Below are positions 21,650 through 32,154 of a DNA stretch of 46,185 nucleotides, piece after piece (within the stretch, counting starts at the first letter, position 1; each line of letters starts with the position of its first letter). The stretch is from positions 1 to 46,185 of the forward strand of contig JABZFQ010000054.1 in NCBI GenBank assembly GCA_014237365.1, read 5' to 3'. This DNA is from Desulfobacteraceae bacterium (lineage in GTDB: Bacteria; Desulfobacterota; Desulfobacteria; Desulfobacterales; ETH-SRB1). The notes beneath the pieces are model-generated. The model saw only the letters and a list, made by a program, of their open reading frames with translations, was not told where the DNA came from and searched no databases. Position numbers and translations under genes: made by a program.

Positions 21650-22786
21650 ATGAACAATAAAAAAGACAGGTTTGACGATTTTGAACCTGCTGAATCTAAA
21701 GACCTGGAAAATGAATCTCTTGATCTAAAAGACCCTTTTGATCCAAAAGAGATTGATATCCAAGTCCAGCAGACAACAATGAGTACCCTGATTGATCGTC
21801 TTGCCCATAATGAAATTGATCTAAACCCGGATTTTCAAAGGACTGCTGATTTATGGAACTCTAAAACAAAAGGACGTTTGATAGAATCTCTTCTTATTCG
21901 TTTTCCAATCCCTGCCTTTTACTTTGATGCAACAGATGAAGATAAATGGTTGGTTGTAGATGGGTTGCAACGACTCACGTCAATAAAAAAATTTGTGATT
22001 GACAAAAATTTGAAGTTGAATGGCCTTGAATTCATTAAAGAGTTTGAAAAAAAAAATTATGATAATTTACCAAGGACTTTTAAAAGAAGAATTGATCAAG
22101 CTCCTGTAACGCTTTATTTAATAAAGCCTGGCACTCCTCAAAATGTTAAGTACAGTCTGTTTTACAGGATAAATACAGGGGGATTAACATTAAACCCTCA
22201 GGAAATACGACACGCATTAAGTCAAAGCATAAACGATGCACAGGCTTCCATATTTCTCAAAAGGTTATCTGATCTTGAAATATTTCAAAGGTGTGTAAGG
22301 GTTTCCGATAGAAGAATGCTCGATAAAGAGCTTGTTCTCAGGTATATTGCGTTTAAGCTTACCGATTTTAAACACTACAAAGAACCTATGATTAAATTCT
22401 TAAACGATACAATGGAAGATCTTGGGAAAATTAAAACTTCAAGATTAGAGCTGTTGGAAAAAGGATTTGAAAAAGCAATAACCCTGGCGTGGGAGATTTT
22501 TGAAGAGGATGCTTTTAGAAAATCAATATTAGATAAACAATCAACAAGAAAAGTTGTAAACAGGGCATTGTTTGAGGTAGTTACCGTTGTTTTTTCTGAT
22601 TTAAATGATGACGAGGCTGCTATAATAAAAAGCAATAAACAGGGCTTTGTTAATGATTATCTTAACCTGCTTGGAGAAAAAAAATTTAACGAAGCAATAT
22701 CAACAACATATTCTAAGAATATAATTTACAGATTTGAAAAATTTCAGAATCTTGTCAATATCCATATAGCGAAGGCTGAGGGATAA
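21650..22786 (+). CDS. DUF262 (ParB-like/GmrSD N-terminal-like) protein
   Basis: LIDRLAHNEIDLNPDFQRTADLWNSKTKGRLIESLLIRFPIPAFYFDATDEDKWLVVDGLQRLTSI. Confidence 0.9.
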   Translation: MNNKKDRFDDFEPAESKDLENESLDLKDPFDPKEIDIQVQQTTMSTLIDRLAHNEIDLNPDFQRTADLWNSKTKGRLIESLLIRFPIPAFYFDATDEDKWLVVDGLQRLTSIKKFVIDKNLKLNGLEFIKEFEKKNYDNLPRTFKRRIDQAPVTLYLIKPGTPQNVKYSLFYRINTGGLTLNPQEIRHALSQSINDAQASIFLKRLSDLEIFQRCVRVSDRRMLDKELVLRYIAFKLTDFKHYKEPMIKFLNDTMEDLGKIKTSRLELLEKGFEKAITLAWEIFEEDAFRKSILDKQSTRKVVNRALFEVVTVVFSDLNDDEAAIIKSNKQGFVNDYLNLLGEKKFNEAISTTYSKNIIYRFEKFQNLVNIHIAKAEG

Positions 22787-22788
22787 AA

Positions 22789-23275
22789 ATGATCAGCAAT
22801 ATTAAGATAAAAAATTTTTGGGGAAAAACATTTTACCGCAATTGAAGCGGAGAGAAAAGATAGTTGCAAAAAGGGTGAAGTATTGTGGGAACAGAAAGAA
22901 CTTGAATTTGAGAATCTTATCTTCTGCAAATCTACAGAAAAACAGTTTAAACAACTCTTTATAAATAGTGCAACTTTTGATAAACTATGGAATAATTTAC
23001 AGAAATTAAATGAGTTTGTTTGCAACTGTAGAAATGATGATGATCTGAAAGTGAAAGCAAATCTCAATTTTTCTAATGAGAGTAAAAGCGTTAAAAACAA
23101 TCCTAAGTTGAGAAGATACAGGGATATTAGACTCCCGGATGGAAGCAAAAAATTTTTTGGGTTACATATTAAGAATTTTCCAGCAGCGCTGAGATTACAT
23201 TTCTATCCTGATTATATCAATCAGAAAATCTTTATCGGGTATTTTGGAAAACATTTGCCTACAAAGAAAAACTAA
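22789..23275 (+). CDS. Small unknown protein downstream of DUF262 gene; likely frameshifted near its start
   Basis: ATG at 22789 gives MISNIKIK then shifts at AAAAAATTTTT; removing one A joins it to IFGEKHFTAIEAERKD...YRDIRLPDGSKKFFGLHIKNFPAALRLHFYPDYINQKIFIGYFGKHLPTKKN. Confidence 0.5.
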
Positions 23276-23359
23276 ACAGGATTAGTCAAAGGAACCATAC
23301 CTGAAAAATATATTTTAGTCCTAATTCTTTGTAACAAACAAAAACCGCAAAGAGGTACT

Positions 23360-24709
23360 ATGCTAACAGAATCAAATCGAATCGAACTCAAAAGAGAGCT
23401 TACCGATTCTCTTGAAAAAGAAGTGGTGGCTTTTCTCAATTACCGTGAAGGCGGCCATATTTATATTGGCATTGACGATGCTACCGGCGCTGTGGTGGGA
23501 GTGCCCGATTGTGATGCGGTTCAACTTAAAATTAAAGATCGTATCAAAAACAATATCAGGCCATCTGCTCTGGGTATTTTCGATGTCATTGCTGAACAAC
23601 ACGATGATAGAACTGTTATCAAAATTACCGTTGCCAGTGGTTCTGAAAAACCCTATTACTTGAAAAAACAAGGCATGTCTGAACGAGGTTGTTTTATTCG
23701 GATTGGCAGTGCATCGGAACCGATGTCGTTACGCATGATTGAGGATCTCTTTTCCCGGAGGATTCGTAATTCCATTGGGTCAATAAAATCTCGCAAGAAA
23801 GATCTCACCTTTGAGCAGTTAAAAATTTATTACGGCGAAACACCCTTAAAGCTGAATGACAAATTTGCTTATAATCTGGAACTGCTTACCGAAGAAGGTG
23901 AGTTCAACTATGCCGCTTATCTGCTCTCGGATTCAAATGGTCTTTCCGTCAAGGTTGCCAAATATGCCAGCCTTGATCGTGTGGATCTGATTGAGAACGA
24001 GGAATACGGCTACTGCTCTCTTATCAAGGCAACCAAACAGGTTCTGGCTAAACTGGCGATTGAAAACAAAACCTTTGCCAAAATTACCCCTCGAAAACGG
24101 CAGGAGCGCAAACTGATTGACCCTGTTGCGCTTCGTGAAGCGGTCATCAATGCCATAATCCACAACAACTATACTAACGAAATACCACCAAAGTTTGAAT
24201 TCTTTCCAAACCGCTTAGAGATAACTTCCGCAGGTGGTCTTCCGCAGGAATTCGATGAAAATGAGTTCTTTATGGGATATTCAGTTCCGCGCAACAAAGA
24301 ACTGATGCGGGTTTTTAAAGATCTTGAGATGGTTGAATACCTTGGATCAGGAGTACCGCGCATTCTGCGGAAATATCCACGCTCTGTTTTCATATTTACC
24401 CCAAATTTTATCCGCATTATTTTTCCTTTTGAGAAAAGCCTTGATGATGGTCAGACTACTTTAACCGACCAGGCTACCATGCAAGCTACCATGCAAGCTA
24501 CCATGCAAGCTACCATGCAGGCTGACAAAGTACTCCAATTCTGTTTAGAACCACGCAGTCGTGATGAAATTCAGTCGTTTCTTGGTATTAAAAACCGTGA
24601 TTATTTCCGAAAAGAGATACTAAATCCGCTTATTAAAGAAGGAAAAATAGCTCCAACCATACCCAACAAGCCATCCAGTCCCAAACAACGCTATATCGCA
24701 ATCAGTTAA
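23360..24709 (+). CDS. Second AlbA_2 domain ATP-binding protein
   Basis: ESNRIELKRELTDSLEKEVVAFLNYREGGHIYIGIDDATG; LREAVINAIIHNNYTN; VEYLGSGVPRILRKY. Confidence 0.9.
   Translation: MLTESNRIELKRELTDSLEKEVVAFLNYREGGHIYIGIDDATGAVVGVPDCDAVQLKIKDRIKNNIRPSALGIFDVIAEQHDDRTVIKITVASGSEKPYYLKKQGMSERGCFIRIGSASEPMSLRMIEDLFSRRIRNSIGSIKSRKKDLTFEQLKIYYGETPLKLNDKFAYNLELLTEEGEFNYAAYLLSDSNGLSVKVAKYASLDRVDLIENEEYGYCSLIKATKQVLAKLAIENKTFAKITPRKRQERKLIDPVALREAVINAIIHNNYTNEIPPKFEFFPNRLEITSAGGLPQEFDENEFFMGYSVPRNKELMRVFKDLEMVEYLGSGVPRILRKYPRSVFIFTPNFIRIIFPFEKSLDDGQTTLTDQATMQATMQATMQATMQADKVLQFCLEPRSRDEIQSFLGIKNRDYFRKEILNPLIKEGKIAPTIPNKPSSPKQRYIAIS
24473..24520 (+). repeat. Four 12-bp in-frame tandem repeats GCTACCATGCAA
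   Basis: Direct reading; encodes ATMQ x4 inside the AlbA_2 gene. Confidence 0.97.
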
Positions 24710-24726
24710 AATGAGGGAAATGAATA

Positions 24727-27700
24727 ATGAACGAATTATACCTGCAAGATAAATTTTTAATTCCGTTTTTTCGGGATTGCCTGGGTTACGCTGAAGTAAA
24801 AGCCAATACCGTCACGCAATCGCTGATTATTGAAGAAGACTTGCAGGAATTTATTTCTGGTACCGAACTGAACAAAAAGCCTTATAAAAACCTGCTGAAA
24901 AAATACCGGGGCAACAAAAAGCAATTGCTGAAAGAGTTGATTGCGTCTATTCAGGAGCGTATCGCCAGCAGCCGTAATATGGCCTTGTTTATCAATGCCA
25001 ATAAGTCCATCACCTTGCAGGGCGTTAAGCTGCATCTGTTTTACACCAGCGACAGTGTGATTCACGGCAACGCGCTATTTGATGAAAATATTTTTTCTGT
25101 GGTGCAGGAGCTGCCCTATAAATACAGTTACCAGGGCAAGCAGGCATTCTCCTTCCGCCCGGATATCGTGCTGTTTGTGAATGGTATTTATTTGGGGTAT
25201 AGCGAATTAAAAAATAACTACACCAACCAAAGCGCAAGCAAAAATGGCCGTGGCAAAGTCATCAAAGATTATTTTGAAGCAGTTAAAGTCTATCACCAAC
25301 ATATTGATAGTAATGCCATGTTGAGTGATAACAAAAAACAAATCTTCCGCAAAGACTTCCTCAAAATTTTTGAAAAAGCGATTCATATTACCACTACTGA
25401 TATTGGTGAAACCTTTGTAATTCGCACTATTGCGGATTATTTTGACGAGATTCTATCCACATGCCATGAACGTAAGTTTGACCGCGAAAAAATTGAGAAA
25501 AAAGCCCGCGGCGTGTTTAAACCCTATCCTCTGCTGAAGCCCGATGCTGATAAAAAGGACAAGCTGAAAGAGTTGTTTGCTGCGCTCTATGGCAAGTTTT
25601 TTATTGAAAAAGAAGATTTTGTATTACAACTTTATCGAGCGTGATGTGTACGTTAACAATGGTGTAAAAGAAGTCAAAAATGAAGCAGGGCATTTAATTT
25701 CTCCACGTCCCAAGCAGAAATTCGGCACCGATAAAATCATGACCAAAATTGATGAGTTTTTGGCGCACGAACAAGAGCCGGATTATTTTGAAAAACTGTT
25801 AGAAAAACAATTGGCAGGCATAAACGACACCAGGAAAAAAGAGCTGATTGAAAAGCGTAAAGCCTATTCAAATAATAAAAACGTGTATTCCTTGCTGATG
25901 CAATACGCGGCAGGGTTTGGTAAATCCAATATTATCGGCTGGTCTGCATTGCAACTGAAAGACTTGAGGCGCAATGGTGAATATGTTTACGATAAAATCA
26001 TGATTGTTGTGGACAGATTACAACTGCGCAGCCAGATTGATTCGCTCATGCTGAACATGAACATCGACAATCGCATGTATATGGAAGCCACCAATAAAAA
26101 AACCTTTCAAGCCGCGCTGTCGTCCGATACTCGTTTGGTGATTGTGAACTTGCAAAAATTCGGTGCGGTGCGCGAAATGATGGACGTGGAGGTTCTGCAA
26201 AAGCTTGCCAAAATGCGTATTGTGTTTTTGATTGACGAGATCCACCGTTCCAACAGCGGCGACCAGCATGAAGAAATGGTGAGCATTTTCGACGAACTGC
26301 AAAGCCCGTTTGACAATGCAGCCTATGCCATGGCAAGCACAAAAAAGAATCTGATTATCGGCTTTACCGCTACTCCAAATGACCATGCTCTGGCGCGTTT
26401 TGGTGAATTCAGTGGTTATGCCGAAAGCGAAAAACTCTGGCGGCCTTTTGATAGCTATACCATGCAAGAGGCGATTGATGATGGTTTTATTCTTAATCCT
26501 TTGAAAAATATCGTACCTGTGGCATCCAAAATGTTGTTTGATTTGCCGGCTAATCCGTTAAAAGGTTTTACTGAAAAAGAATTCAAAGACGCACAAAAAA
26601 AACAAATCTATGAAAACCGCGAGCGCATTGATGCCATCGCCAGGTATGTGGCGGACTTATTGGTGAAAGACGTGTATCGCCAAATACGCGGCACGGGTAA
26701 AGCAATGCTGGCGGTCTATTCCATTAAATCGGCCATTGCCTATCAATCGGCGGTAACCAAGTATTTCAATGCGTTGGTGCAAGAACCCAAATATGTCAGA
26801 TATGCTGATGCACCGATTCATGTGGTGTACTCAAGTAATCAGGACGAACAAAGTGCTACTGGGCTGAATGGTGGCTTGACGGAAGAAAAGGTCTTGGAAA
26901 GCTTTGCGCTGAAGAAAAATGGTTTGATGATTGTGGTGGCAAAGCTGCAAACCGGCTTTGATGAAAAAAAGCTGCATACCTTGTTTCTGGATAAAGAAAT
27001 TAAAGGCATCAGCGCTATTCAAACGATTTCCCGTGTCAATCGCACAGCTAAACATAAGAACGACTGCAAAATTGTGGATTTTTCATACAATAATGTGAAT
27101 GTGCAAAACATTAAAGACGCGTTTGAACACTTTTCTGATGTAGTAATAAGTGACTTTGACCCATTTAGCGATAAGAAGGTATTGGATATTCTGCTGATAG
27201 ATTTGAAAAAATCAGATACCTTTAATAAGTTTTTTGCAGTGTTCATGGCGATATATAAGGATGCAGTCAAGCGCAATGATCCTGAAAGCTATCTGGACTT
27301 TGAAAGCAGCTTGAAAAAATACATTGACGCGAACCCGCAACGCACCGCAGACACCAAAGCCAAGGCAGCACAGTATTTCACTATCCTCAATCGTATTGAG
27401 TATGTGATTGAGCTGAATTCCAGGTATAGTGAGCCGAGTTTTTTATTTTTCTGGCGCAAGTTTAATATTCTTTACAACATGATGCACCGCAGTGATGATG
27501 TGAAAGACCCGATTGAGGTGTATTTTGATAATCAGATTGGAATTATTGAAGTAACGACTTATGATCCTAAACCCAAACCGAAGCCACTCAACGTGGCTGA
27601 GGGTGCACCACCTTATGGTGGTGGTCAATTTGATATTCTCGCCATCATTGCCGCACGTAATGAGCAGGAAGCCAAAACAGGGGCACTGATTCAGGACTTT

Positions 27701-27943
27701 GAATCCAAGATTTTGAACTTCTTTTGCTATGTGCGCAATACAAACGAGGGCGAGCGACTGATCGTAAAAATTAGATCGCATGTATCTGAAGCTGAAATTT
27801 ATGATGATTTTGCCAAGATATATCGTCGTTACAAGGCACTCAACCGACAGATCATTGGGGATTACTTCTTCAAAGAAACCGAAGACCTGGTTGATAAACT
27901 CTCTGATGATTTTGAAGTAACGGTACGTAATGCCAATGAATGA
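24727..27943 (+). CDS. hsdR: Type I restriction endonuclease R subunit split into two frames (24727-25644 and 25577-27943)
   Basis: N-part FRPDIVLFVNGIYLGYSELKN (HSDR_N), C-part YAAGFGKSNIIGW, FLIDEIHRSNSGD, GFTATPNDHAL; conceptual join EKEDF|YYNFIERDVYVNNG by skipping one base near 25621. Confidence 0.88.
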
Positions 27944-27987
27944 AGAGATATTAAATTGCCCTGAATATAGCTGATGCGTGCTTGAAA

Positions 27988-28058
27988 GGGCTACCAATGT
28001 AGGGGCACGGCACGCTGTGCCTCATGGCAATTGGGAGTCCCGCTTTAATGTAGTAGTC
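27988..28058. repeat. Partial MITE-2 with an internal GTAG/REP-like palindrome
   Basis: GGCTACCAATGTAGGGGCACGGCACGCTGTGCC...GTCCCGCTTTAATGTAGTAG. Confidence 0.45.
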
Positions 28059-28062
28059 TGAT

Positions 28063-28191
28063 GTGGCTACCAACTTAAAGCGGAACAGTTTCCGTCATTT
28101 TGGCTCTATGATAATTTTACAATCAAGCGAAATCTAAGGAGTTGCTAACTGGTTGAATTAACAGGCTGTCCCGCCTTACATTGGTAGCCAC
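28063..28191. mobile_element. MITE-2 copy (about 129 bp)
   Basis: Inverted ends GTGGCTACCAACTTAAAGCGG / CCGCCTTACATTGGTAGCCAC; interior shared with 45044-45165. Confidence 0.75.
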
Positions 28192-28206
28192 ATAAAAAGA
28201 CTGCTA

Positions 28207-31200
28207 CTATATCTTTTTTCTCCACCCAACGGCCAAAAGACCGATGAGGCCAATGACAATGGCTATTATTATCCATGATGAACCCGAGACAGTTACTTTT
28301 GTATCTTCCGGTTTTTCTTCAACCATCTCGTATCCTTCAATCTTTTCTTTATCCGGCTCCTTACCTTTAACTACCTTTTCCTCCTGACGAATCTCTTCGG
28401 TAACCTTGGCAAGTTTTTCCTGTAATACTTTTCTCTTTTCTTGAGCCTCTTCCAGACTCATTCCAATTGCTCTGGAGATAACTGCCTGAAATTGATTAAC
28501 CAACTCAGGGGACAACATTCCAGGAAGAGAAATAGTGTTTATCACCATCTGATTGAGAGCAGGGTTGTCGCAGATATGGTCACAACAGGCAATTCCGTTT
28601 TCAATAACACTGATGGCGTATTCTTTAGCCAGATTCTTTCTTATCTCCTCCGGGGCGTCCCAATATTTCTTGCGAATAGCCTCAAGCATCCGGGCGCTGA
28701 TTGACTGCATTGCCCAGGGACTGTTTTCATTGAAGAATTCCTTCAAATCAAGGTCATATTTATCCTCAACATAGACCTCATAAACCTGTTCCCACTTGGT
28801 CTCATCAATGGCAAAGGGCGTAGTTACCTGCCATCCCCACATAAATTCTACAAATCTGTTCATCTCCCTTGCTCCTGCATAATTCTCCTTCTTCATTGCC
28901 TCAATCCACTTGGGATTAAGATAACGGGAGCGCAGCTCTTCTCCAATAGTTCTCTCAATATCCTCAATATGGGCGGCATCAGGATTTTTCTGGTCGGAGA
29001 TTATAACATCGGGATATTCACCGCTTGCATGTTTTACAGCAAGTGAAAGTCCGCCTAAGTATTGAAAAACATCATCATTATCCATTGTCATATAAAGGTT
29101 GCTGGACCTTGTGTGCATGGTAATCTTGATATCTTCCAGGTTTTTCTTATAAACGGATTTGAGCGGTTTTCCCCAGATACCTTTTCCATATCCAAAGGAA
29201 ACAAAATTAATGAACACATCGCTAATCTCTTCATCACTTTCCCATAGGCCGCTATCGGCAATGAGATCAGCCGTCTTTGTTCCATAACTGCCTGGCATGG
29301 CAGAGAACACCCTTATTTTGCTTAAGTTTTCTGCTTCTTTTTCGCCGTAGCCTTTTTTTAGGAGATATTCCTTTATTTTTTGACTGTGTTTGGCAATAAA
29401 GTTCTCCACATCTTTTAACTGGCTTGCCTGACGCACAGCCTCATCTAAAAGAAGAATTACATGGGAAAAGCAATCACGAAAAAGGCCTGAGGTCTGCATA
29501 TGAACGTCTATCCTTGGCCGGCCAAGGATTTTTCCTGGAATGGGCTTAACCCCGGTTACCTTATTATTTTTATCCCATACAGGCCTCATTCCTAAAAGAT
29601 AAAGCGCTGTGCCTACTTGAGTTCCCTCATTGCGCTGTAGTTCCGTACTCCAGAAAACAAGTCCGATTTTGTCGGGATATTCTCCCTTTTCTTTCAAATA
29701 CTTATCAACCATCTCTTCTGCCTGTTTTTTACCCAAAATATAGGCATCCTTTGACGGAACCTTTGCAGGGTCAAAACCATAAAAGTTTTTGCCGGTTGAA
29801 ATTGCCTCGGGATTTCTCAAAGGGTCATTTCCCTCGCCCGAAGGAATGTATTTGCCTTCCAGGCCAGTAATGAGACGATCTATCTCCAGGTGACAAAGAC
29901 TCAAATTTTTCTTGATCTCGCTTAAAGAGAGTTCCCCGTTCCTTTCTTTGATCAACAGGCTGAATTCTTTCAACGCGTCTCCTTGCGGAGAGATGCCAAA
30001 GGTATGCAGGCCATAAGGCACATTGGCCTCCTGCAACTCTATCAGATAATGCTCAATTTCCTCTATCGTCTCTTCGTTTATTTCTTCTAAAAGAAGATCC
30101 TTGTCCAAACCCAGTTTTTTCACCAGGGTTTTGATTCTCTTGAACTTCTCTCTCGCCAGCTCAGTGCTGCGGGTAAGGGCATCGTTGTATTCGTCTATTA
30201 AAACAGACAGGTCACGATACTCCTCATAAGCCCCTGCCTTTTTCATTGCCGGAATAAGATGGTCAATAATTACACCCCGTCCCCTGCGTTTTGCCTGTAT
30301 TCCTTCACCGATATTATCTACTATATAGGGATAAAAGTTGGGTATGTCCTGGATGAGAACCTCCGGCGGACAGGACTGACCAAGGCCGGCCTGTTTGCCG
30401 GGAAGCCATTCGTGGGTACCGTGTTTTCCCAGTGAAACAATAGCATCAGCCTTAAATTCACGCTTCAGCCAGAGATAAAAGGCAGTGTATTGATGATGCG
30501 GCCAGAGCTGTGTGGAATGATATAGTTTCATCGGATCATCCCCCCAACCTCTTGAAGGCTGTGGAAGAAGGATGACATTGCCCAGGTTTACACAAGGAAT
30601 GATAATCTCCTTGTCCTTAATCATAATTTTTGAAGCTTCTACCTTGCCCCATTCGGCTTCTAATTTATCCTTGTAGTCCTCATCTATCTTGTCATACCAT
30701 TTCAGATATTCAGAAACAGGCAGTTGGATGACCTTTTTGGTCTTGATTAACTCATCAAGTTCACCCGGAACCCAGGACCCGATATTGCGGCCGGTTTTTA
30801 AAACAAGATTTTTTATTTCTTCTTCTGAAGGGAGTTTTCCATTGATGGTATAACCTTCCTCACGCATTCTCTTTAAAATCCCCTCCAGACTGCGGAAGAC
30901 ATTAAGGTAACTTGCACCCACATTCTGTTTGCCAGGGGTGTGGTTCCAATACATAATGACAATCTTTTTGTCTTTGTTTGCCTTTGTCTGGAGATTTCTC
31001 CATGCCTTGATCCGTTTGATGAAAAATTCAATATGTTCCGCAACAGGCTTATGCACATAAACCTCTTTACCGGTGAGTTTATCTTTCATGGCCACCCTTC
31101 CGCCAAGAACAGAAGGTTCAATTAATCCATTAAATTCAGGGGTGCATATTGCATGAGTAAGCTCCATTGGCCCCAGTCCCTGAGCTGACTCTCTCCATTC

Positions 31201-32154
31201 AGGGATGGTCATAGAAAATATCCTGATGGCATTTAAAAGGGGAACTCCTAATTTTATTAAATTTTCCTTTGTTCTTTTATCGTCAATAGCGGCAAATTTG
31301 AAGGAAAGAGCTGCAATTAGATTAACCCTGGATTTTCCTTTTTCATCAAAAAAGAATTTTTCAGGCGCAAGATATGAGGGAAAAGAATAAACAGGTAACG
31401 CATTGATGTTATTTTTTTCTAACTGTTCTATGAGCGAACTTACCACATCTCCTGTTTCTCCAGGAAAGGCATTGCTGGAAAAATCAGGAATTCCTACCCA
31501 AAAACCTTTTTTTTTATAAAGTCCTTTTTTTTTATACCAGGCGAAATATTCTTTAAAACTAACAAAGATTTTATCACTTTTGGGATGAAAGATACCTGTT
31601 TTAGGCACAGTCTGCGGCTCTCCATAGTTAATATCAAGACCGCAATCCCGATTAAGAAGAAAAAGAAGGAGATTTTTGATGTTTTCTTTGATAGCCGGAT
31701 TATAATACTGTTTTACTTTAGGGTCAGAGAGAATTTTTTCTGTTTCTGATGCGCCTTTTCGCACGCCATAGGCCTTTGTCTTCTCAAAATTCACATTTTT
31801 TAAGACATACTCGGCCAGGTTGCGATGCATAATATCTACAATTAAAATCCTGGATTGGGCAATAATCTCCCTGTCAATCTCTTCGTTTTCCAGATCTTTG
31901 TCAGTATAAAAATGAAAGTCATAGCTATTAGCCACCTCAGGAATTTTAACCACTTCGGAAATAGCCTCGCTTATCTTGCAGGAATTGGATGCGCCTACAA
32001 GCAGGGTAATTTTCTCCTTGTTCTGTGCGAATACCTGAGACGATACTAAAATAGATACACAAAAGAGAAGTATTCCCATCCACCTTACCATAGTTTCTGA
32101 TTTCTGCCCTCTGACTTCCGGCCTCTGATTTATAAGCTCATTCTTCCGGAACAT
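28207..32154 (-). CDS. CobN/HmuS-like chelatase with signal peptide and C-terminal TM anchor
   Basis: CobN motifs: YWNHTPGKQNVGASYLNVFRSL, LGKHGTHEWLPGKQAGL, DNIGEGIQAKRRGRGVIIDHL, GTALYLLGMRPVWD, RIDVHMQTSGLFRDCF; N-term MGILLFCVSILVSSQVFAQ; C-term SSWIIIAIVIGLIGLLAVGWRKKI. Confidence 0.93.
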   Translation of the reverse strand: MFRKNELINQRPEVRGQKSETMVRWMGILLFCVSILVSSQVFAQNKEKITLLVGASNSCKISEAISEVVKIPEVANSYDFHFYTDKDLENEEIDREIIAQSRILIVDIMHRNLAEYVLKNVNFEKTKAYGVRKGASETEKILSDPKVKQYYNPAIKENIKNLLLFLLNRDCGLDINYGEPQTVPKTGIFHPKSDKIFVSFKEYFAWYKKKGLYKKKGFWVGIPDFSSNAFPGETGDVVSSLIEQLEKNNINALPVYSFPSYLAPEKFFFDEKGKSRVNLIAALSFKFAAIDDKRTKENLIKLGVPLLNAIRIFSMTIPEWRESAQGLGPMELTHAICTPEFNGLIEPSVLGGRVAMKDKLTGKEVYVHKPVAEHIEFFIKRIKAWRNLQTKANKDKKIVIMYWNHTPGKQNVGASYLNVFRSLEGILKRMREEGYTINGKLPSEEEIKNLVLKTGRNIGSWVPGELDELIKTKKVIQLPVSEYLKWYDKIDEDYKDKLEAEWGKVEASKIMIKDKEIIIPCVNLGNVILLPQPSRGWGDDPMKLYHSTQLWPHHQYTAFYLWLKREFKADAIVSLGKHGTHEWLPGKQAGLGQSCPPEVLIQDIPNFYPYIVDNIGEGIQAKRRGRGVIIDHLIPAMKKAGAYEEYRDLSVLIDEYNDALTRSTELAREKFKRIKTLVKKLGLDKDLLLEEINEETIEEIEHYLIELQEANVPYGLHTFGISPQGDALKEFSLLIKERNGELSLSEIKKNLSLCHLEIDRLITGLEGKYIPSGEGNDPLRNPEAISTGKNFYGFDPAKVPSKDAYILGKKQAEEMVDKYLKEKGEYPDKIGLVFWSTELQRNEGTQVGTALYLLGMRPVWDKNNKVTGVKPIPGKILGRPRIDVHMQTSGLFRDCFSHVILLLDEAVRQASQLKDVENFIAKHSQKIKEYLLKKGYGEKEAENLSKIRVFSAMPGSYGTKTADLIADSGLWESDEEISDVFINFVSFGYGKGIWGKPLKSVYKKNLEDIKITMHTRSSNLYMTMDNDDVFQYLGGLSLAVKHASGEYPDVIISDQKNPDAAHIEDIERTIGEELRSRYLNPKWIEAMKKENYAGAREMNRFVEFMWGWQVTTPFAIDETKWEQVYEVYVEDKYDLDLKEFFNENSPWAMQSISARMLEAIRKKYWDAPEEIRKNLAKEYAISVIENGIACCDHICDNPALNQMVINTISLPGMLSPELVNQFQAVISRAIGMSLEEAQEKRKVLQEKLAKVTEEIRQEEKVVKGKEPDKEKIEGYEMVEEKPEDTKVTVSGSSWIIIAIVIGLIGLLAVGWRKKI

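Noticed and set aside
22789-22850. AAA ATPase (OLD/RecF-like) N-terminal fragment, from MISNIKIKNF
   Set aside because: The resemblance is only about 10 residues; removing one base from the A6 tract joins the start to the following frame, a simpler explanation.
27443-27997. 184-aa minus ORF overlapping the end of hsdR
   Set aside because: Antisense shadow; HsdR frame is clearly the coding one.
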